Shown: positions 1 through 9,330, counted from the first letter of the stretch. The stretch is 64,000 nt of DNA from an uncultured Pseudomonadales bacterium (GCA_947259995.1 CAMYOK010000011.1:62001-126000), one strand, 5' to 3'. A program made the numbers and translations. Notes: generated from the sequence alone by a model not told the origin.

Positions 1-914
1 TGAGCGCGACTTATCCCTGTGACGAAGAGATTAGGGTCATAGCCTGGCTTACTGACCATGGCCAACACGCCACCCGTTGCTGGATCGATTGCAACGACTG
101 CGCCGCGCTTGTCGCCCAAGGCTTTCTCAGCCGCCGCTTGCAGCCTGCTATCCATGTGCAGGACGATATCGCGACCGGGGATCGGATCGGTGCGATCCAA
201 AACACGCATCACCTGCCCACGGTTATTTTTCTCAACCGTTTCGTATCCTACCTGCCCGTGCAATAGCGATTCATAAGTCTTCTCGATGCCAGTTTTACCG
301 ATCTGATGAGTGCCGCGATAATTAGCGGCAGTATCTGCATCCATCGCTGTCATTTCATCTTTGTTGATTTCAGAGACGTAACCGATGGCATGGGAGGCCC
401 GCTCACGGAATGGGTAATGCCGAACTAGTTGTGCTTCCACTGCGATGCCTGGCAATAGATGTTGATTCACGGCAATGTTTGCCATTTCCTCTTCGCTGAG
501 CTGATACCGCAGTGGGACCGAGGTGTGTGGCACTGCGCGTCGACTTTGGCGTGCGCGATACTGTTCGATATCATCGTCACTCAAATCTATCACTGAGCGC
601 AGCAGGTCCAGTGAGACATCAAGATTAGAGGCAGTTTCACGGACCACTGTTAGGTTAAAAATAGGTCGGTTATCGGCGAGCAAGACCCCATTACGGTCGT
701 AGATTAAGCCGCGATTAGGTGCCACATATTGGGAATGAAGTCGGTTACCATCAGAACGGGCGGCGAAATAGTCATAGCGATACACTTGCAAGTACACCAT
801 CCAAGCGATGAGCGCACTAATAAGCAGAAAGATAAAAACACCAGCGACAATCATGCGCCTGTTAAAAATCAGGGTGTCGCGCTCATGATCATTTAGCTTG
901 AATTTTTCCGCCAT
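1..914 (-). CDS. mrdA: Penicillin-binding protein 2 (peptidoglycan transpeptidase), N-terminal part
   Basis: PBP2 is the elongasome transpeptidase that cross-links side-wall peptidoglycan in the periplasm with RodA. The frame is open from an ATG at 914 to the left window edge, about 304 codons. Seen: a short cytoplasmic head (MAEKFKLNDHERD), one membrane segment near residues 20-40, a PBP-dimer-type region with NRGLIYDRNGVLLADNRP near residues 72-90, and GIEKTYE and GRDIVLHMDSRLQ stretches typical of this family. The catalytic SxxK serine lies beyond the edge, so the gene is cut by the window and not broken. A purine-rich AGAAGGG sits just before the ATG. It is the most downstream gene shown of a minus-strand run that starts with proA, an order usual in gammaproteobacteria. 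Confidence 0.93.
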   Translation of the reverse strand, partial: MAEKFKLNDHERDTLIFNRRMIVAGVFIFLLISALIAWMVYLQVYRYDYFAARSDGNRLHSQYVAPNRGLIYDRNGVLLADNRPIFNLTVVRETASNLDVSLDLLRSVIDLSDDDIEQYRARQSRRAVPHTSVPLRYQLSEEEMANIAVNQHLLPGIAVEAQLVRHYPFRERASHAIGYVSEINKDEMTAMDADTAANYRGTHQIGKTGIEKTYESLLHGQVGYETVEKNNRGQVMRVLDRTDPIPGRDIVLHMDSRLQAAAEKALGDKRGAVVAIDPATGGVLAMVSKPGYDPNLFVTGISRA

Positions 915-970
915 AATCCCTTCTGCTCACCAACTAACTCTCTATATGACCGGCTAAATGGCAAATAGTT

Positions 971-1444
971 TTATCCCGCCCGATGATAGGGGTGGGAATT
1001 GAGAATACTCCACGCCCTGTAGACTTGCTCAGCCACTAAAATTCTAACCAATGGGTGTGGCAATGTTAACGCAGAAAGCGACCATTTCTCGTCCGCTCGC
1101 GCGAGGCAATCTGCTCCTAAACCATCGGGGCCGCCCACCAACAACGCCACATGCTGCCCCTGCATACGAATCGCATCGAAACGAGCTGCTAAATCTTCTG
1201 TACTCAAGACTTTGCCGCCCACCTCCATGGCTACTACATAATCTTGCGTTCGCACACGACTGAGCAGCGCGTCAGATTCCTTCTTGATTGCCTGTGCAAT
1301 ATCAATGCTTTTGCCACGTTTAGCCATTGGGACTTCGGTAACGCCAAAATTGAAATCCGCAGGGAGTCGTTTCGCATACTCGCTAACCCCCTCATCAACC
1401 CAACGGGGCATCCGAGTCCCAATCGATAGCAAATTAATCTTCAT
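971..1444 (-). CDS. rlmH: 23S rRNA pseudouridine1915 N3-methyltransferase RlmH
   Basis: RlmH methylates pseudouridine 1915 in helix 69 of 23S rRNA on 70S ribosomes, using S-adenosylmethionine. The protein is 157 residues from the ATG at 1444, the normal size for this SPOUT-fold family. The start gives the family's MKINLLSIG head; an upstream in-frame start would add 15 residues that do not look like RlmH. The cofactor-loop motif LLVGGPDGLG is visible in the middle, and the C-terminus ends HPYHRAG, matching the conserved HPYHR ending. The start lies inside the end of rsfS (11-base overlap), so translation is probably coupled. mrdA follows 56 bases downstream. Confidence 0.95.
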   Translation of the reverse strand: MKINLLSIGTRMPRWVDEGVSEYAKRLPADFNFGVTEVPMAKRGKSIDIAQAIKKESDALLSRVRTQDYVVAMEVGGKVLSTEDLAARFDAIRMQGQHVALLVGGPDGLGADCLARADEKWSLSALTLPHPLVRILVAEQVYRAWSILNSHPYHRAG

Positions 1445-1880
1445 CGTTACCGGGCATATCGACTGGAATCTCACCTGGTTTATTGTCAAAATTCCACAGG
1501 TCTTCGAGGCTATAAAGCGCCCGCGTTCTTGCCAGCATGATATGCACTACTACCGCCCCTAAATCGACCAGGATCCATTCCGCCTGCAGACGCCCTTCAT
1601 CTCCTAAGACTGGTTGCCCTGCCGCCTTGACCGCACGACCTAGCTCATCTGCCATCGAGCGCAAGTGAGTCGTGGAGGAGCCTGTCACGATCACCATATA
1701 ATCGGTTACTTGCGTAAGTTTCTGCACGTCCAAGCAAACAATGTCCTGCCCCTTCATCTCTTCGAGTGCATGTACTGCAAGCTCTGATAATTGTTTTGTA
1801 TTCAAACCGAGTGTATTCCTTGTCTTGTATGTAACTGGCTTGCGCCAATTTTGTGTTTGCTTAATCTTTAGATTGAGCAC
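1434..1880 (-). CDS. rsfS: Ribosomal silencing factor RsfS
   Basis: RsfS (Iojap/YbeB family) binds ribosomal protein uL14 and blocks joining of the 30S and 50S subunits during starvation. The core reads EEMKGQDIVCLDV, TDYMVIVTGSSTTHLRSMAD and LGAVVVHIM, the usual family blocks. The start is uncertain. The ATG at 1880 gives 148 residues but adds a basic, unlike-family leader and overlaps nadD by 20 bases. An in-frame TTG at 1805 (LNTKQLSELAV) gives about 123 residues, nearer to the usual 105-120. It lies between nadD and rlmH, as in E. coli and Pseudomonas. Confidence 0.92.
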   Translation of the reverse strand: MLNLKIKQTQNWRKPVTYKTRNTLGLNTKQLSELAVHALEEMKGQDIVCLDVQKLTQVTDYMVIVTGSSTTHLRSMADELGRAVKAAGQPVLGDEGRLQAEWILVDLGAVVVHIMLARTRALYSLEDLWNFDNKPGEIPVDMPGNDED

Positions 1881-2520
1881 TGTTTTGGTATAAAGCGTTC
1901 GAGCTTATATAGTCTGCAACTACTGCCGGTATTAACGCTGTCGACTGACTATTACTGTGTAGATTTTCACGCACTGCTGTCGAAGATATCTCTAATTTAG
2001 GTTCTTGTAAGCGCCAAATCCTTCCTTGCGGCACACTAAAAAAACGATCGACCGAAGACACTTCTCGATACTGCAAATCCAACTCCAGGGCCTCATCGAT
2101 CTCCGCTGGCACTCCCGGCCTATCTAACACCAGCACATTTGCTAAGGCGAAAATGGCCTGCCAATGGTGCCACTTTGGCAATGTGGCAAAGGCATCAATG
2201 CCGAGCACGAGCACTAACATAGCACCTGGATGCTCACTAGCGATCGAAGCGAGGGTATCAACGGTATAGGAGACCCCCTCCCGTTGGCATTCGCGATCAT
2301 CGACAAAGACTTTAGGCATTTGCGCAGTGGCTAGCCGCAGCATTTGTAATCGATCTTGCGCGCTGGCTTGTGCCGCATTGCGATGATTGGGAACATGACA
2401 GGGCACCATATTAAGCGCATCAAGTTGCAAAACTTGCATTGCCACTTTTGCTGCCTCTAAGTGCGCGTTGTGTACTGGGTCAAACATGCCTCCCATAACA
2501 CCTATACGTCTTACCGCCAT
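1861..2520 (-). CDS. nadD: Nicotinate-mononucleotide adenylyltransferase NadD
   Basis: NadD joins nicotinate mononucleotide with ATP to give nicotinic acid adenine dinucleotide, the step before NAD synthetase. The protein has 219 residues, standard for the family. The nucleotidyltransferase signature GGMFDPVHNAHLE sits near residues 10-22, and the second signature ISSTAVRENL lies near the C-terminus. The ATG at 2520 is the only good start. It follows proA with a gap of 46 bases and its tail runs into rsfS. nadC, the enzyme making its substrate, is also in this window (53188-54030), but in a separate unit. Confidence 0.96.
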   Translation of the reverse strand: MAVRRIGVMGGMFDPVHNAHLEAAKVAMQVLQLDALNMVPCHVPNHRNAAQASAQDRLQMLRLATAQMPKVFVDDRECQREGVSYTVDTLASIASEHPGAMLVLVLGIDAFATLPKWHHWQAIFALANVLVLDRPGVPAEIDEALELDLQYREVSSVDRFFSVPQGRIWRLQEPKLEISSTAVRENLHSNSQSTALIPAVVADYISSNALYQNSAQSKD

Positions 2521-2566
2521 AATTTATGCGCCCCACACAATGAATAAACCATTGCCTCTGCGCGCA

Positions 2567-3862
2567 TTAGACACGAATCTGCCCATCGCCCAATACTATG
2601 TACTTTTGTGAGGTAAGCCCTTCTAGACCTACAGGTCCGCGCGCATGCAACTTGTCTGTCGAAATACCGATCTCTGCCCCAAGCCCATATTCGAAGCCAT
2701 CAGCGAAACGCGTTGACGCATTCACCATCACTGAGCTGGAATCGACTTCGCGCAAGAACCGCTGCGCTCGTGAATAATCCTCCGTGACGATTGCTTCAGT
2801 GTGAGCTGAGCTATAACGGGCAATATGGTCCATCGCTTCATCAAGGCTTGCGACTACTTTCACGGCGAGAATGGGAGCTAGGTATTCGGTCTCCCAATCG
2901 CTCTGTTGCGCAGGCACGGAGCCTTCCATTAGCAATAGGGCTTTTGCACAGGCACGAACTTCAACACCAGCCTCACGATAGGCCTGCGCCAAACGTGGCA
3001 GCACGGCTTGCGCGACTCCCTCCCCCACAAGCAGAGTTTCCATGGTATTACAGGTGCCATAGCGCGAAGTCTTAGCGTTCACTGCAATACTAAACGCTTT
3101 TTCCAGATCCGCCTTATCATCGATGAACACATGACAGTTGCCATCGAGATGTTTGATCACTGGCACGCGCGCATCGGCGCTGATGCGCTCGATCAAGGAT
3201 TTGCCCCCTCGAGGCACAATAACGTCCACATACTCTGGCATCGTGATTAACCGGCCAACAGCAGCGCGGTCAGTCGTAGCCACTACCTGTACAGCGTTTT
3301 GATCGATGCCTGCCGACTGCAAGCCCAACTGTATGCATTGCGCTAGGGCTTGATTCGAATGAATCGATTCTGATCCGCCGCGCAGAATCACAGCATTACC
3401 TGATTTCAGGCACAGACTGGCAGCCTCGCAAGTCACATTAGGACGAGACTCATAGATCATTCCCACAACGCCTAATGGTACTCGCATCTTGCCTACTTGA
3501 ATGCCAGTAGGGCGAAAACGCAAATCTGTGATTTCACCCACCGGGTCGGGCAAACTTGCCACTTGCTTGAGCCCTTCGATCATATTATCGAAGCGTGCTG
3601 GCGTTAGCTCCAAGCGGTCTAGCATCGCGCTATCTAAACCCTTGTTTTTGCCGTTTGCTAAATCCAGCGCATTGGCTTGGATAATAGTATCGCGCTGCGC
3701 ATCGATAGCATCGGCCATCGCGAGTAGTGCCGCATTTTTCTGAGCAGTTTGAGCCTTCGCGACCGCGCGCGCAGCTTGGCGCGCTTGCTGACCCAATTGC
3801 GTCATATAGGATTCGATATCCTCTCCCTGCACCGCAGCGAGAGTCTGATCATTGCTTGCCAT
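2567..3862 (-). CDS. proA: Gamma-glutamyl phosphate reductase ProA
   Basis: ProA reduces gamma-glutamyl phosphate to glutamate semialdehyde with NADPH, the second step of proline synthesis. The protein is 431 residues with the aldehyde-dehydrogenase fold. Visible family blocks are [28 protein letters not shown], the catalytic-cysteine stretch [15 protein letters not shown], and the C-terminal [13 protein letters not shown]. The ATG at 3862 opens the minus-strand run proA-nadD-rsfS-rlmH-mrdA. proB, usually its partner, is not in the window. Upstream, 120 bases separate it from the DUF523 gene on the same strand. Confidence 0.97.
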   Translation of the reverse strand: MASNDQTLAAVQGEDIESYMTQLGQQARQAARAVAKAQTAQKNAALLAMADAIDAQRDTIIQANALDLANGKNKGLDSAMLDRLELTPARFDNMIEGLKQVASLPDPVGEITDLRFRPTGIQVGKMRVPLGVVGMIYESRPNVTCEAASLCLKSGNAVILRGGSESIHSNQALAQCIQLGLQSAGIDQNAVQVVATTDRAAVGRLITMPEYVDVIVPRGGKSLIERISADARVPVIKHLDGNCHVFIDDKADLEKAFSIAVNAKTSRYGTCNTMETLLVGEGVAQAVLPRLAQAYREAGVEVRACAKALLLMEGSVPAQQSDWETEYLAPILAVKVVASLDEAMDHIARYSSAHTEAIVTEDYSRAQRFLREVDSSSVMVNASTRFADGFEYGLGAEIGISTDKLHARGPVGLEGLTSQKYIVLGDGQIRV

Positions 3863-3982
3863 GATAAAACCCGTACTAATAAAACGATTTTGCAGCGCGC
3901 CTTAAAAACAGCGCAGAGCCGCATAAAAGCGGACATTATAGCCCGCGAGCAGGGTGACAGACAAAGCAAAACTGGATAGGGG

Positions 3983-4978
3983 TCAAATATCGTTCTGCAG
4001 GCTTAGTTCAGCCGGATAGGGACGCATATACCAGGAGTCGCGGATATAGTCGTTTGGGTGTTTGCGGAAATAATGGTTCAAGAGTGTAATCGGCACTATT
4101 AGCGGCAATTGACCGCGCAAATAGCTGGCGAAAGACTCATTGAGCTCAGCCTTGTCATCGCTGTCTAAGTAGTTTTTCAAATAGCCTTGGATATGCTGCA
4201 ACACATTCACATGTCGTCCGCGGGTGGCCCTAATTTTCAGGGCCGCCATGAGATCACGAATATACGCGTCACAAGTCTCCTCAAGATTGCCTTTGGTGGC
4301 TGCGGCCACTAGGGGACCCAGCGCTTTATAGGTAGGCAAACAGTGACTCATAAGAATGAGCTTATGTCGCGCATGAAAAGTCACTAGGCCACGCACCGTC
4401 AGCCCTTCTCGTTGCAAGGCGCGCCACCGCGACATGACATAGACGCGCTGAACGAAATTTTCTCGAAGCACTGGGTCACCCAGTCGCCCCTCTTCCTCGA
4501 CAGGCAAATTAGGAAAATTTTGCATCAAATTAGCCGCGTAGATCCCGACACCGTCACGACGTGGTCGACTCCCATCGTAAACTTTAACTCTCTCCATACC
4601 GCAACTGGGAGACGATTTCTTTAAGATATAGCCACACAAGTTTTCTTGCCAAGAACGCTGTTCCTGCGCGCAGTCAGTCAAGGCTTGTGTGTAATCTAAG
4701 GATTCGTCTACCGAAGAGACGCAGGCGACAGAAGAATCTTTCGCAATTAGTCGGATGGGCCGACGGGGAATCCCAAGCCCAATACTGACCTCCGGACAAA
4801 ACTGCTTAAATTCGAAATATTGCCCGAGAGTTTTGGAGACAAAATTATCGAGTTGATGCTGCCCATCGAAACGCACCTTCTCCCCGAGCAGGCAACTGCT
4901 TATGCCCACGGGAATTTTCTCCAATGGCGTCTCGCCTTGTTCATTTCCAGATTCTATTGTTGCTTCAGTTACCTTCAT
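3983..4978 (-). CDS. DUF523-DUF1722 two-domain protein
   Basis: This is a cytoplasmic protein of 331 residues joining two families of unknown function. The DUF523 part (about residues 20-170) has GISSCLLGEKVRFDG near its start and SSPSCGMERVKVY, both with conserved cysteines. The DUF1722 part (about 200-320) has GLVTFHARHKLILMSH and PLIVPITLLNHYFRKH followed by DYIRDSWYMRPYP, typical of YbgA-like proteins. The fusion itself is common in gammaproteobacteria, where it is often found near DNA photolyase; no photolyase is present here. The biochemical role is unknown. It is followed 120 bases later by proA and preceded 16 bases earlier by a small membrane protein gene, so all may share a transcript. 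Confidence 0.88.
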   Translation of the reverse strand: MKVTEATIESGNEQGETPLEKIPVGISSCLLGEKVRFDGQHQLDNFVSKTLGQYFEFKQFCPEVSIGLGIPRRPIRLIAKDSSVACVSSVDESLDYTQALTDCAQEQRSWQENLCGYILKKSSPSCGMERVKVYDGSRPRRDGVGIYAANLMQNFPNLPVEEEGRLGDPVLRENFVQRVYVMSRWRALQREGLTVRGLVTFHARHKLILMSHCLPTYKALGPLVAAATKGNLEETCDAYIRDLMAALKIRATRGRHVNVLQHIQGYLKNYLDSDDKAELNESFASYLRGQLPLIVPITLLNHYFRKHPNDYIRDSWYMRPYPAELSLQNDI

Positions 4979-4994
4979 CTCTCTCCTCGCAGTC

Positions 4995-5489
4995 CTACAG
5001 CCTTTGTTCTGCTAACACATTGACTTCCACCATCTTATCCACCTCCATGCGGAAATTAGGGGAGTAATTCATTCTCGTTGCGACCCACGAGCTACGCACA
5101 TAGGCGTTTCGCATCATCTCTTCCCAGCGATTCATGCGGGGGACAAACTCCTCGCGATCAAATAGGCCTTGCTGGAACTGATAATAGCTATTTTCCCACT
5201 CGCGCCATACGCCTGCCAAGAAATAGCCATGTTGCACTGCTTCGGCCGCACTCAAATCATGCCCGCTATTGGCTTTGGCGATAACCTCTGCGAGGTCGAC
5301 CTCTGTTGCCACCCACTCAGAAAACATCATTTGTTTTTCCGATATGGAGTCGCGCGTTTGCGATTTCATCATCTCGGTGTTCTGGCGAATTTCTAGGCCT
5401 AGAAAGACTATACCCATGATTACGGCGATACTTGCGGATAGGTTCATCCAATCATGTTGTTTTTTCTTTTGGGTTTTCATTATCGCCAC
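4995..5489 (-). CDS. Small single-pass membrane protein of unknown function
   Basis: The frame encodes 164 residues (or 161 from the second ATG at 5480). A basic head (KTQKKKQHDW) is followed by one hydrophobic segment near residues 17-32 that runs directly into GLEIRQNTEMMKSQ, then a soluble helical region rich in W, E and R. I recognise this layout, a membrane helix followed by an E-I-R-Q-N stretch, from many unnamed proteins of marine proteobacteria, but know no function. It overlaps the end of the GIY-YIG gene by 38 bases (or 29 from the second start) and sits 16 bases before the DUF523 gene, suggesting an operon. Confidence 0.7.
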   Translation of the reverse strand: MAIMKTQKKKQHDWMNLSASIAVIMGIVFLGLEIRQNTEMMKSQTRDSISEKQMMFSEWVATEVDLAEVIAKANSGHDLSAAEAVQHGYFLAGVWREWENSYYQFQQGLFDREEFVPRMNRWEEMMRNAYVRSSWVATRMNYSPNFRMEVDKMVEVNVLAEQRL

Positions 5490-5805
5490 CTTTGTTGTGT
5501 ACTATTTTGTTCTTCTCGTTGTCTACAAAAAGGCTCTGGATAGTTGACTGATTAAGAACGAGCGCCTCTTTCACTTTGCGTGGCTGTTTTTTCAGCCACA
5601 CCTCAAAACGACTTGCCTCAGACCTGTCTTTGACTTGCACTTGAAAAACTAAAGTCAGCGGCCCTTTGCCGCGCAAGTATCGCGCCCCTTTCGCCCCCCC
5701 TTGCTGATGCTCTTCGAAGCGGCGTTGCACATCCGTGCTGATACCCGTGTATAGAGTACCGTTTCGGCATCGAACAAGGTATAGAAACCACGGTTTGGCA
5801 CTCAT
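5452..5805 (-). CDS. GIY-YIG nuclease-superfamily protein (UPF0213/YhbQ-like)
   Basis: This small cytoplasmic protein of 117 residues carries a GIY-YIG-type fold. Its head reads WFLYLVRCRNGTLYTGIST, giving the two-strand core, followed by DVQRRFEEHQQG with the conserved arginine, and KGARYLRGKGPLTLVF. That matches the YhbQ/UPF0213 type, which has been linked to DNA repair but whose substrate is not settled. The last 35 or so residues (STIQSLFVDNEKNKI onward) go beyond the domain and overlap the next gene in another frame. The start at 5805 overlaps the stop of the upstream hydrolase gene by four bases, so the two are probably co-translated. Confidence 0.88.
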   Translation of the reverse strand: MSAKPWFLYLVRCRNGTLYTGISTDVQRRFEEHQQGGAKGARYLRGKGPLTLVFQVQVKDRSEASRFEVWLKKQPRKVKEALVLNQSTIQSLFVDNEKNKIVHNKGGDNENPKEKTT

Positions 5806-6689
5806 GAGTCTTGCGGCCCACGCTGCAACCAGCCAGTCTGGTGTTCTACCACTTCACCATCCTCCGCCAGTTTTATCAAATGTGCTTGCAAGGTTTTCAT
5901 TGCCCATGGCAACAAATGCTCAGGCACATCATCATAGACTTGGCGGTTCAACGCCTCGATGGGAATAGCGCCAAAGGCGAAGGAGTCAGCCAATACACGC
6001 CTAATCTTGGACTCGCGCCGCAAACGATGTCGCAGCAGTTTTTCGATTTCCTGGTAGGGCTTCGACATTACTCTGCCATGGGCAGGCGCTATGAAGCGTA
6101 AAGTCTCGCTTTTAAGTCGCTGCAATGAGTTTAAATAGTCACGCATATTCCCGTCAGGAGGCAGAATGACAGGCGTGGTGCCTTCCAAAATATGATCGCC
6201 AGTAAAAAGCACTCCCTCGCCCTTGAGCAAAAAACAAAAGTGATTAGACACATGTCCTGGAGTGTGGAGTAGCTTGATGGCGAAGTCCGCACAGCCAATG
6301 CTCTCCCCATCCTCATAGCGGCGAGAAGGCGTAAAGCTAGGATCTTGGCCACTGCCTTGCGGGGCTGGCAATCCCACTACTTGCGTATCGATATGGCGCA
6401 ATAATAATGCGGTTCCGGGGGAGTGATCTCCGTGTGTGTGCGTCACAAACACCGCCTCAACAGGCCTGCCGTCTATGATGTCGAGCAAGCGGGCGATGTG
6501 TTCTGCATCTGCCGGCCCCGGATCCACCACGGCCAGACGATCGCTACCCACGATATAACTGTTAGTGCCTGGGCCGGTCATGGGGCCCGCGTTATTGCCT
6601 AGTACTCGCAGCACAGGGATATTGGTCCCTACAACGGGCACAGGCTTACCGGCGATGAAATCTTCTTGCACACTGCTCCCCTTTGTCAC
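5802..6689 (-). CDS. Metallo-beta-lactamase-fold hydrolase (LACTB2-like)
   Basis: The protein is a 295-residue metallo-beta-lactamase-fold enzyme. The metal-binding motif HTHGDH is at residues 84-89, with HTPGHVSNHFCF giving the next histidine and APAHGRV the last one. The leader GPMTGPGTNSYIVG and a C-terminal winged-helix-like region (RRESKIRRVLADS, VPEHLLPWAMKTLQAHL) resemble the LACTB2 group of endoribonuclease or thioesterase-like hydrolases. The true substrate cannot be read from sequence. It is the first gene of a minus-strand run that continues with the GIY-YIG gene (four-base overlap). The 264-base gap upstream separates it from the divergent serine genes. Confidence 0.87.
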   Translation of the reverse strand: MTKGSSVQEDFIAGKPVPVVGTNIPVLRVLGNNAGPMTGPGTNSYIVGSDRLAVVDPGPADAEHIARLLDIIDGRPVEAVFVTHTHGDHSPGTALLLRHIDTQVVGLPAPQGSGQDPSFTPSRRYEDGESIGCADFAIKLLHTPGHVSNHFCFLLKGEGVLFTGDHILEGTTPVILPPDGNMRDYLNSLQRLKSETLRFIAPAHGRVMSKPYQEIEKLLRHRLRRESKIRRVLADSFAFGAIPIEALNRQVYDDVPEHLLPWAMKTLQAHLIKLAEDGEVVEHQTGWLQRGPQDS

Positions 6690-6953
6690 CCCCTGTAATT
6701 ACAGAGCGTTTGCCATCATAGCCCGTTTGCGACAAGGCGAAAACCCGTTTGCATACGGCCAAGGAGCACCGCTGCCGCTTGCAGGCAATACTGGTAATTT
6801 ATGACAAATAGAGATATAAAGTGCGCTTTTTAAACCCCAGCGCGTGTGCATAGATTGATCCTTACCCGTGTTCTCAGTGTTCCTCGATTTACTCTGCGAT
6901 TCGAAAAAGTATCCTGCCTTGTACGCGAAAACACGGTGTAAAAGGTAATTGCG

Positions 6954-8132
6954 ATGTTCAAAATTAAGACTTTCAACAAAATTTCAAGTAAAGGCCTCGT
7001 GCGATTTCCTGGAACTTACGAAGTAAGCCCAGAAGCCAACGACGCAGATGCCATTTTGGTGAGAAGTCATAAACTTCAAGATACCGATGCAAATGCCAAC
7101 CTCAAAGCGGTTGCGCGTGCTGGGGCGGGTGTCAACAACGTACCGGTCGCCCAATACACCGAACAAGGGATTGTCGTATTCAACACCCCTGGTGCGAACG
7201 CCAATGCCGTGAAAGAGCTTGTGCTGTGCGGCCTTTTGCTGTCCTCTCGAGGCATCCTTCCCGGCATGGCCTACGTCAACTCTCTCATCGATATGCAAGA
7301 TAATGCGGCAATGTCGAAATTATTGGAAAAAGAGAAAAGCCGCTTCAAAGGCTCCGAGATTGCAGGCAAAACCTTGGGCATAGTAGGCCTCGGTGCTATC
7401 GGCTCCTTAGTCGCCGAGATGGCCATCGGGCTTGGTATGAAAGTCCTAGGGTATGACCCAGCGCTATCAGTAGATGCGGCATGGCGCCTCCCCAATCAGG
7501 TCCATAAAATTGAGAACCTGACAGCCTTGCTCGCTAACTCCGATTTCGTCAGCTTGCACCTCCCCGTTTTGGAGTCCACTCGCCACTTAATCAATGAGAC
7601 GACCATCGCCAATATGAAGAAAGGCCTTTGTCTGCTGAATTTCTCCCGCGAAGAAATCGTTGACACAAATGCCGTCGTTAAAGGTCTCGATAACGGTTTG
7701 CTACGTATGTATGTTGCGGACTTCCCATGTGCAGAGCTAATCGGCCGTGACGATGTGATACTAATGCCACACATCGGCGCTAGCACTGACGAAGCCGAAG
7801 AGAACTGCGCCATCATGGCAGCGGATCAACTCATGGACTTCCTCGAGCATGGCAACATTAAGAATTCAGTCAACTTCCCAGCCTTAGCGCTGGATCGCGT
7901 TGCTGGTGCAGAAAAAGGCACACGCTTGGCCATTAGTAATAAAAACGTCCCTAAGATGTTGGGTCAGATTTTATCGGTTCTCGCCGATCAAAATGTCAAT
8001 GTCATCGATATGATCAATCGCAGCCGAAATGAGATTGCCTACAATCTTATCGACGTCGATTCTCCAATTTCCGATGAAGCCATTGCTCGTATTGCCGAGA
8101 TCCAAGACGTCATCAAGGTCAATGTGCTGTAG
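6954..8132 (+). CDS. serA: D-3-phosphoglycerate dehydrogenase with ACT domain
   Basis: The enzyme oxidises 3-phosphoglycerate to 3-phosphohydroxypyruvate with NAD, the first step of serine synthesis. It has 392 residues. The Rossmann motif GIVGLGAIGS is visible near residue 140, the catalytic arginine in NFSREEIVD, and the catalytic histidine in MPHIGASTDEAEEN. An ACT-type regulatory domain (residues about 320-392, with LSVLADQNVNVIDMINRSR) suggests feedback by serine. It lacks the extra intervening domain of the longest forms, and differs from the E. coli type in its N-terminal domain. serC follows 61 bases downstream, so this is a two-gene serine operon. The ATG is preceded by AAAGGTAATTGCG, an adequate ribosome site. 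Confidence 0.92.
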   Translation: MFKIKTFNKISSKGLVRFPGTYEVSPEANDADAILVRSHKLQDTDANANLKAVARAGAGVNNVPVAQYTEQGIVVFNTPGANANAVKELVLCGLLLSSRGILPGMAYVNSLIDMQDNAAMSKLLEKEKSRFKGSEIAGKTLGIVGLGAIGSLVAEMAIGLGMKVLGYDPALSVDAAWRLPNQVHKIENLTALLANSDFVSLHLPVLESTRHLINETTIANMKKGLCLLNFSREEIVDTNAVVKGLDNGLLRMYVADFPCAELIGRDDVILMPHIGASTDEAEENCAIMAADQLMDFLEHGNIKNSVNFPALALDRVAGAEKGTRLAISNKNVPKMLGQILSVLADQNVNVIDMINRSRNEIAYNLIDVDSPISDEAIARIAEIQDVIKVNVL

Positions 8133-8193
8133 CGCGCCTTCGCCTCAGCCAACAGATTTTACAGTTTTTTCACTTAGCAATTAGGATGTCACT

Positions 8194-9282
8194 ATGAAAC
8201 GCGTATTCAACTTTGGTGCCGGTCCCGCCATGTTGCCAACCTCTGTAATGGAGAAGGCACGTGACGAGTTTCTAAACTTTAACGATTTAGGCGCAGGCCT
8301 TATTGAGATCAGCCATCGTTCTAAAGAGTTCGATGCCGTCATCAATCGTACCGACGAGCTATTTCGTGAGTTATCAGGCTTGCCTGACAACTTCAAAATC
8401 CTCTACGTTCATGGCGGCGCACAGATGCAATTCTCTGCGATCCCGATGAACCTGATTGGGCGCAACCCTGCTCACAAAGCGGCCTACTTAGAGACTGGCA
8501 ACTTCGCCTCTCTTGCACGCAAAGAGGCCTCTCGCTATGGCAATATTAACGTTGCCGCAACTAGTGAAGCGACAAACTTCGATCGCATTCCAGACTTCGA
8601 CCCAGCCAGTCTTGATGCCGACACATCTTATGTCCACCTCACAAGTAACAACACCATTTTCGGCACGCGTTGGAACCAATTCCCAGATACTGGGGATATT
8701 CCACTAGTCGCCGATATGACCTCTGAGCTGCTGTCTCGTCAGCTTGACTACAACAAGTTTGGCGCTATCTTTGCTGGCCTTCAGAAGAACCTTGGCCCAG
8801 CTGGCATGGCATTGGTGCTGATGCGTGAAGACTTATTGGGCAACGCCCTGCCTTACACTCCTTCTCTACTCGATTACTCCGTTTACGAAAAGAGCCATTC
8901 GCTGCAGAACACTAACAACACCTTCGCCATTTATATGATGTGCTTGGTGCTTGAGTGGTTGAAAGAGCAAGGTGGCGTAGCCGCGATAGAAGCGGTTAAC
9001 GAGAAGAAAGCGGCGTTGTTGTACGATGCGATCGATAGCACAGACTTCTACATTGGGTCTGCGCACAAGCCCGATCGCTCTGTCATGAATGTGACTTTCA
9101 ACATCGCAAAACCAGAGCTTTCCGATGCCTTCTTAAGTGAAGCAAATAAACTTGGGCTCTACGCACTAAAAGGTCATCGCTTAGTAGGGGGCATCCGCGC
9201 CTCGATCTACAATGCAATGCCAATAGAAGGCTGTGCTGCCTTAGTTGAGTTCATGAAAGACTTCGAACGTCGCAACGGTTAG
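8194..9282 (+). CDS. serC: Phosphoserine aminotransferase SerC
   Basis: SerC transfers an amino group from glutamate to 3-phosphohydroxypyruvate, giving phosphoserine; it also serves pyridoxal phosphate synthesis. The protein has 362 residues, normal for the family. Visible blocks are FNFGAGPAMLP at the start, VHGGAQMQFSAIPMN, and GLQKNLGPAG with the lysine that binds pyridoxal phosphate. C-terminal KGHRLVGGIRASIYNAM is the usual substrate-binding end. It directly follows the phosphoglycerate dehydrogenase gene and ends at a clear hairpin. No serB is seen in the window. Confidence 0.97.
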   Translation: MKRVFNFGAGPAMLPTSVMEKARDEFLNFNDLGAGLIEISHRSKEFDAVINRTDELFRELSGLPDNFKILYVHGGAQMQFSAIPMNLIGRNPAHKAAYLETGNFASLARKEASRYGNINVAATSEATNFDRIPDFDPASLDADTSYVHLTSNNTIFGTRWNQFPDTGDIPLVADMTSELLSRQLDYNKFGAIFAGLQKNLGPAGMALVLMREDLLGNALPYTPSLLDYSVYEKSHSLQNTNNTFAIYMMCLVLEWLKEQGGVAAIEAVNEKKAALLYDAIDSTDFYIGSAHKPDRSVMNVTFNIAKPELSDAFLSEANKLGLYALKGHRLVGGIRASIYNAMPIEGCAALVEFMKDFERRNG

Positions 9283-9287
9283 AAAAA

Positions 9288-9319
9288 AAAGGGGTAGCAC
9301 GCTCTTGTTCTACCCCTTT
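9288..9319 (+). terminator. Hairpin terminator after serC
   Basis: The arms AAAGGGGTAG and CTACCCCTTT pair perfectly over ten bases around a 12-base loop. The hairpin starts six bases after the serC stop and ends only 11 bases before the dinB start. The T-run after it is short (TTTC), so termination may be partial. Confidence 0.75.
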
Positions 9320-9330
9320 CTCGCCTTACA

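Noticed and set aside
3749-3979. A plus-strand frame of 76 codons over the start of proA
   Set aside because: It is a shadow of proA and its upstream gap, with no family signal.
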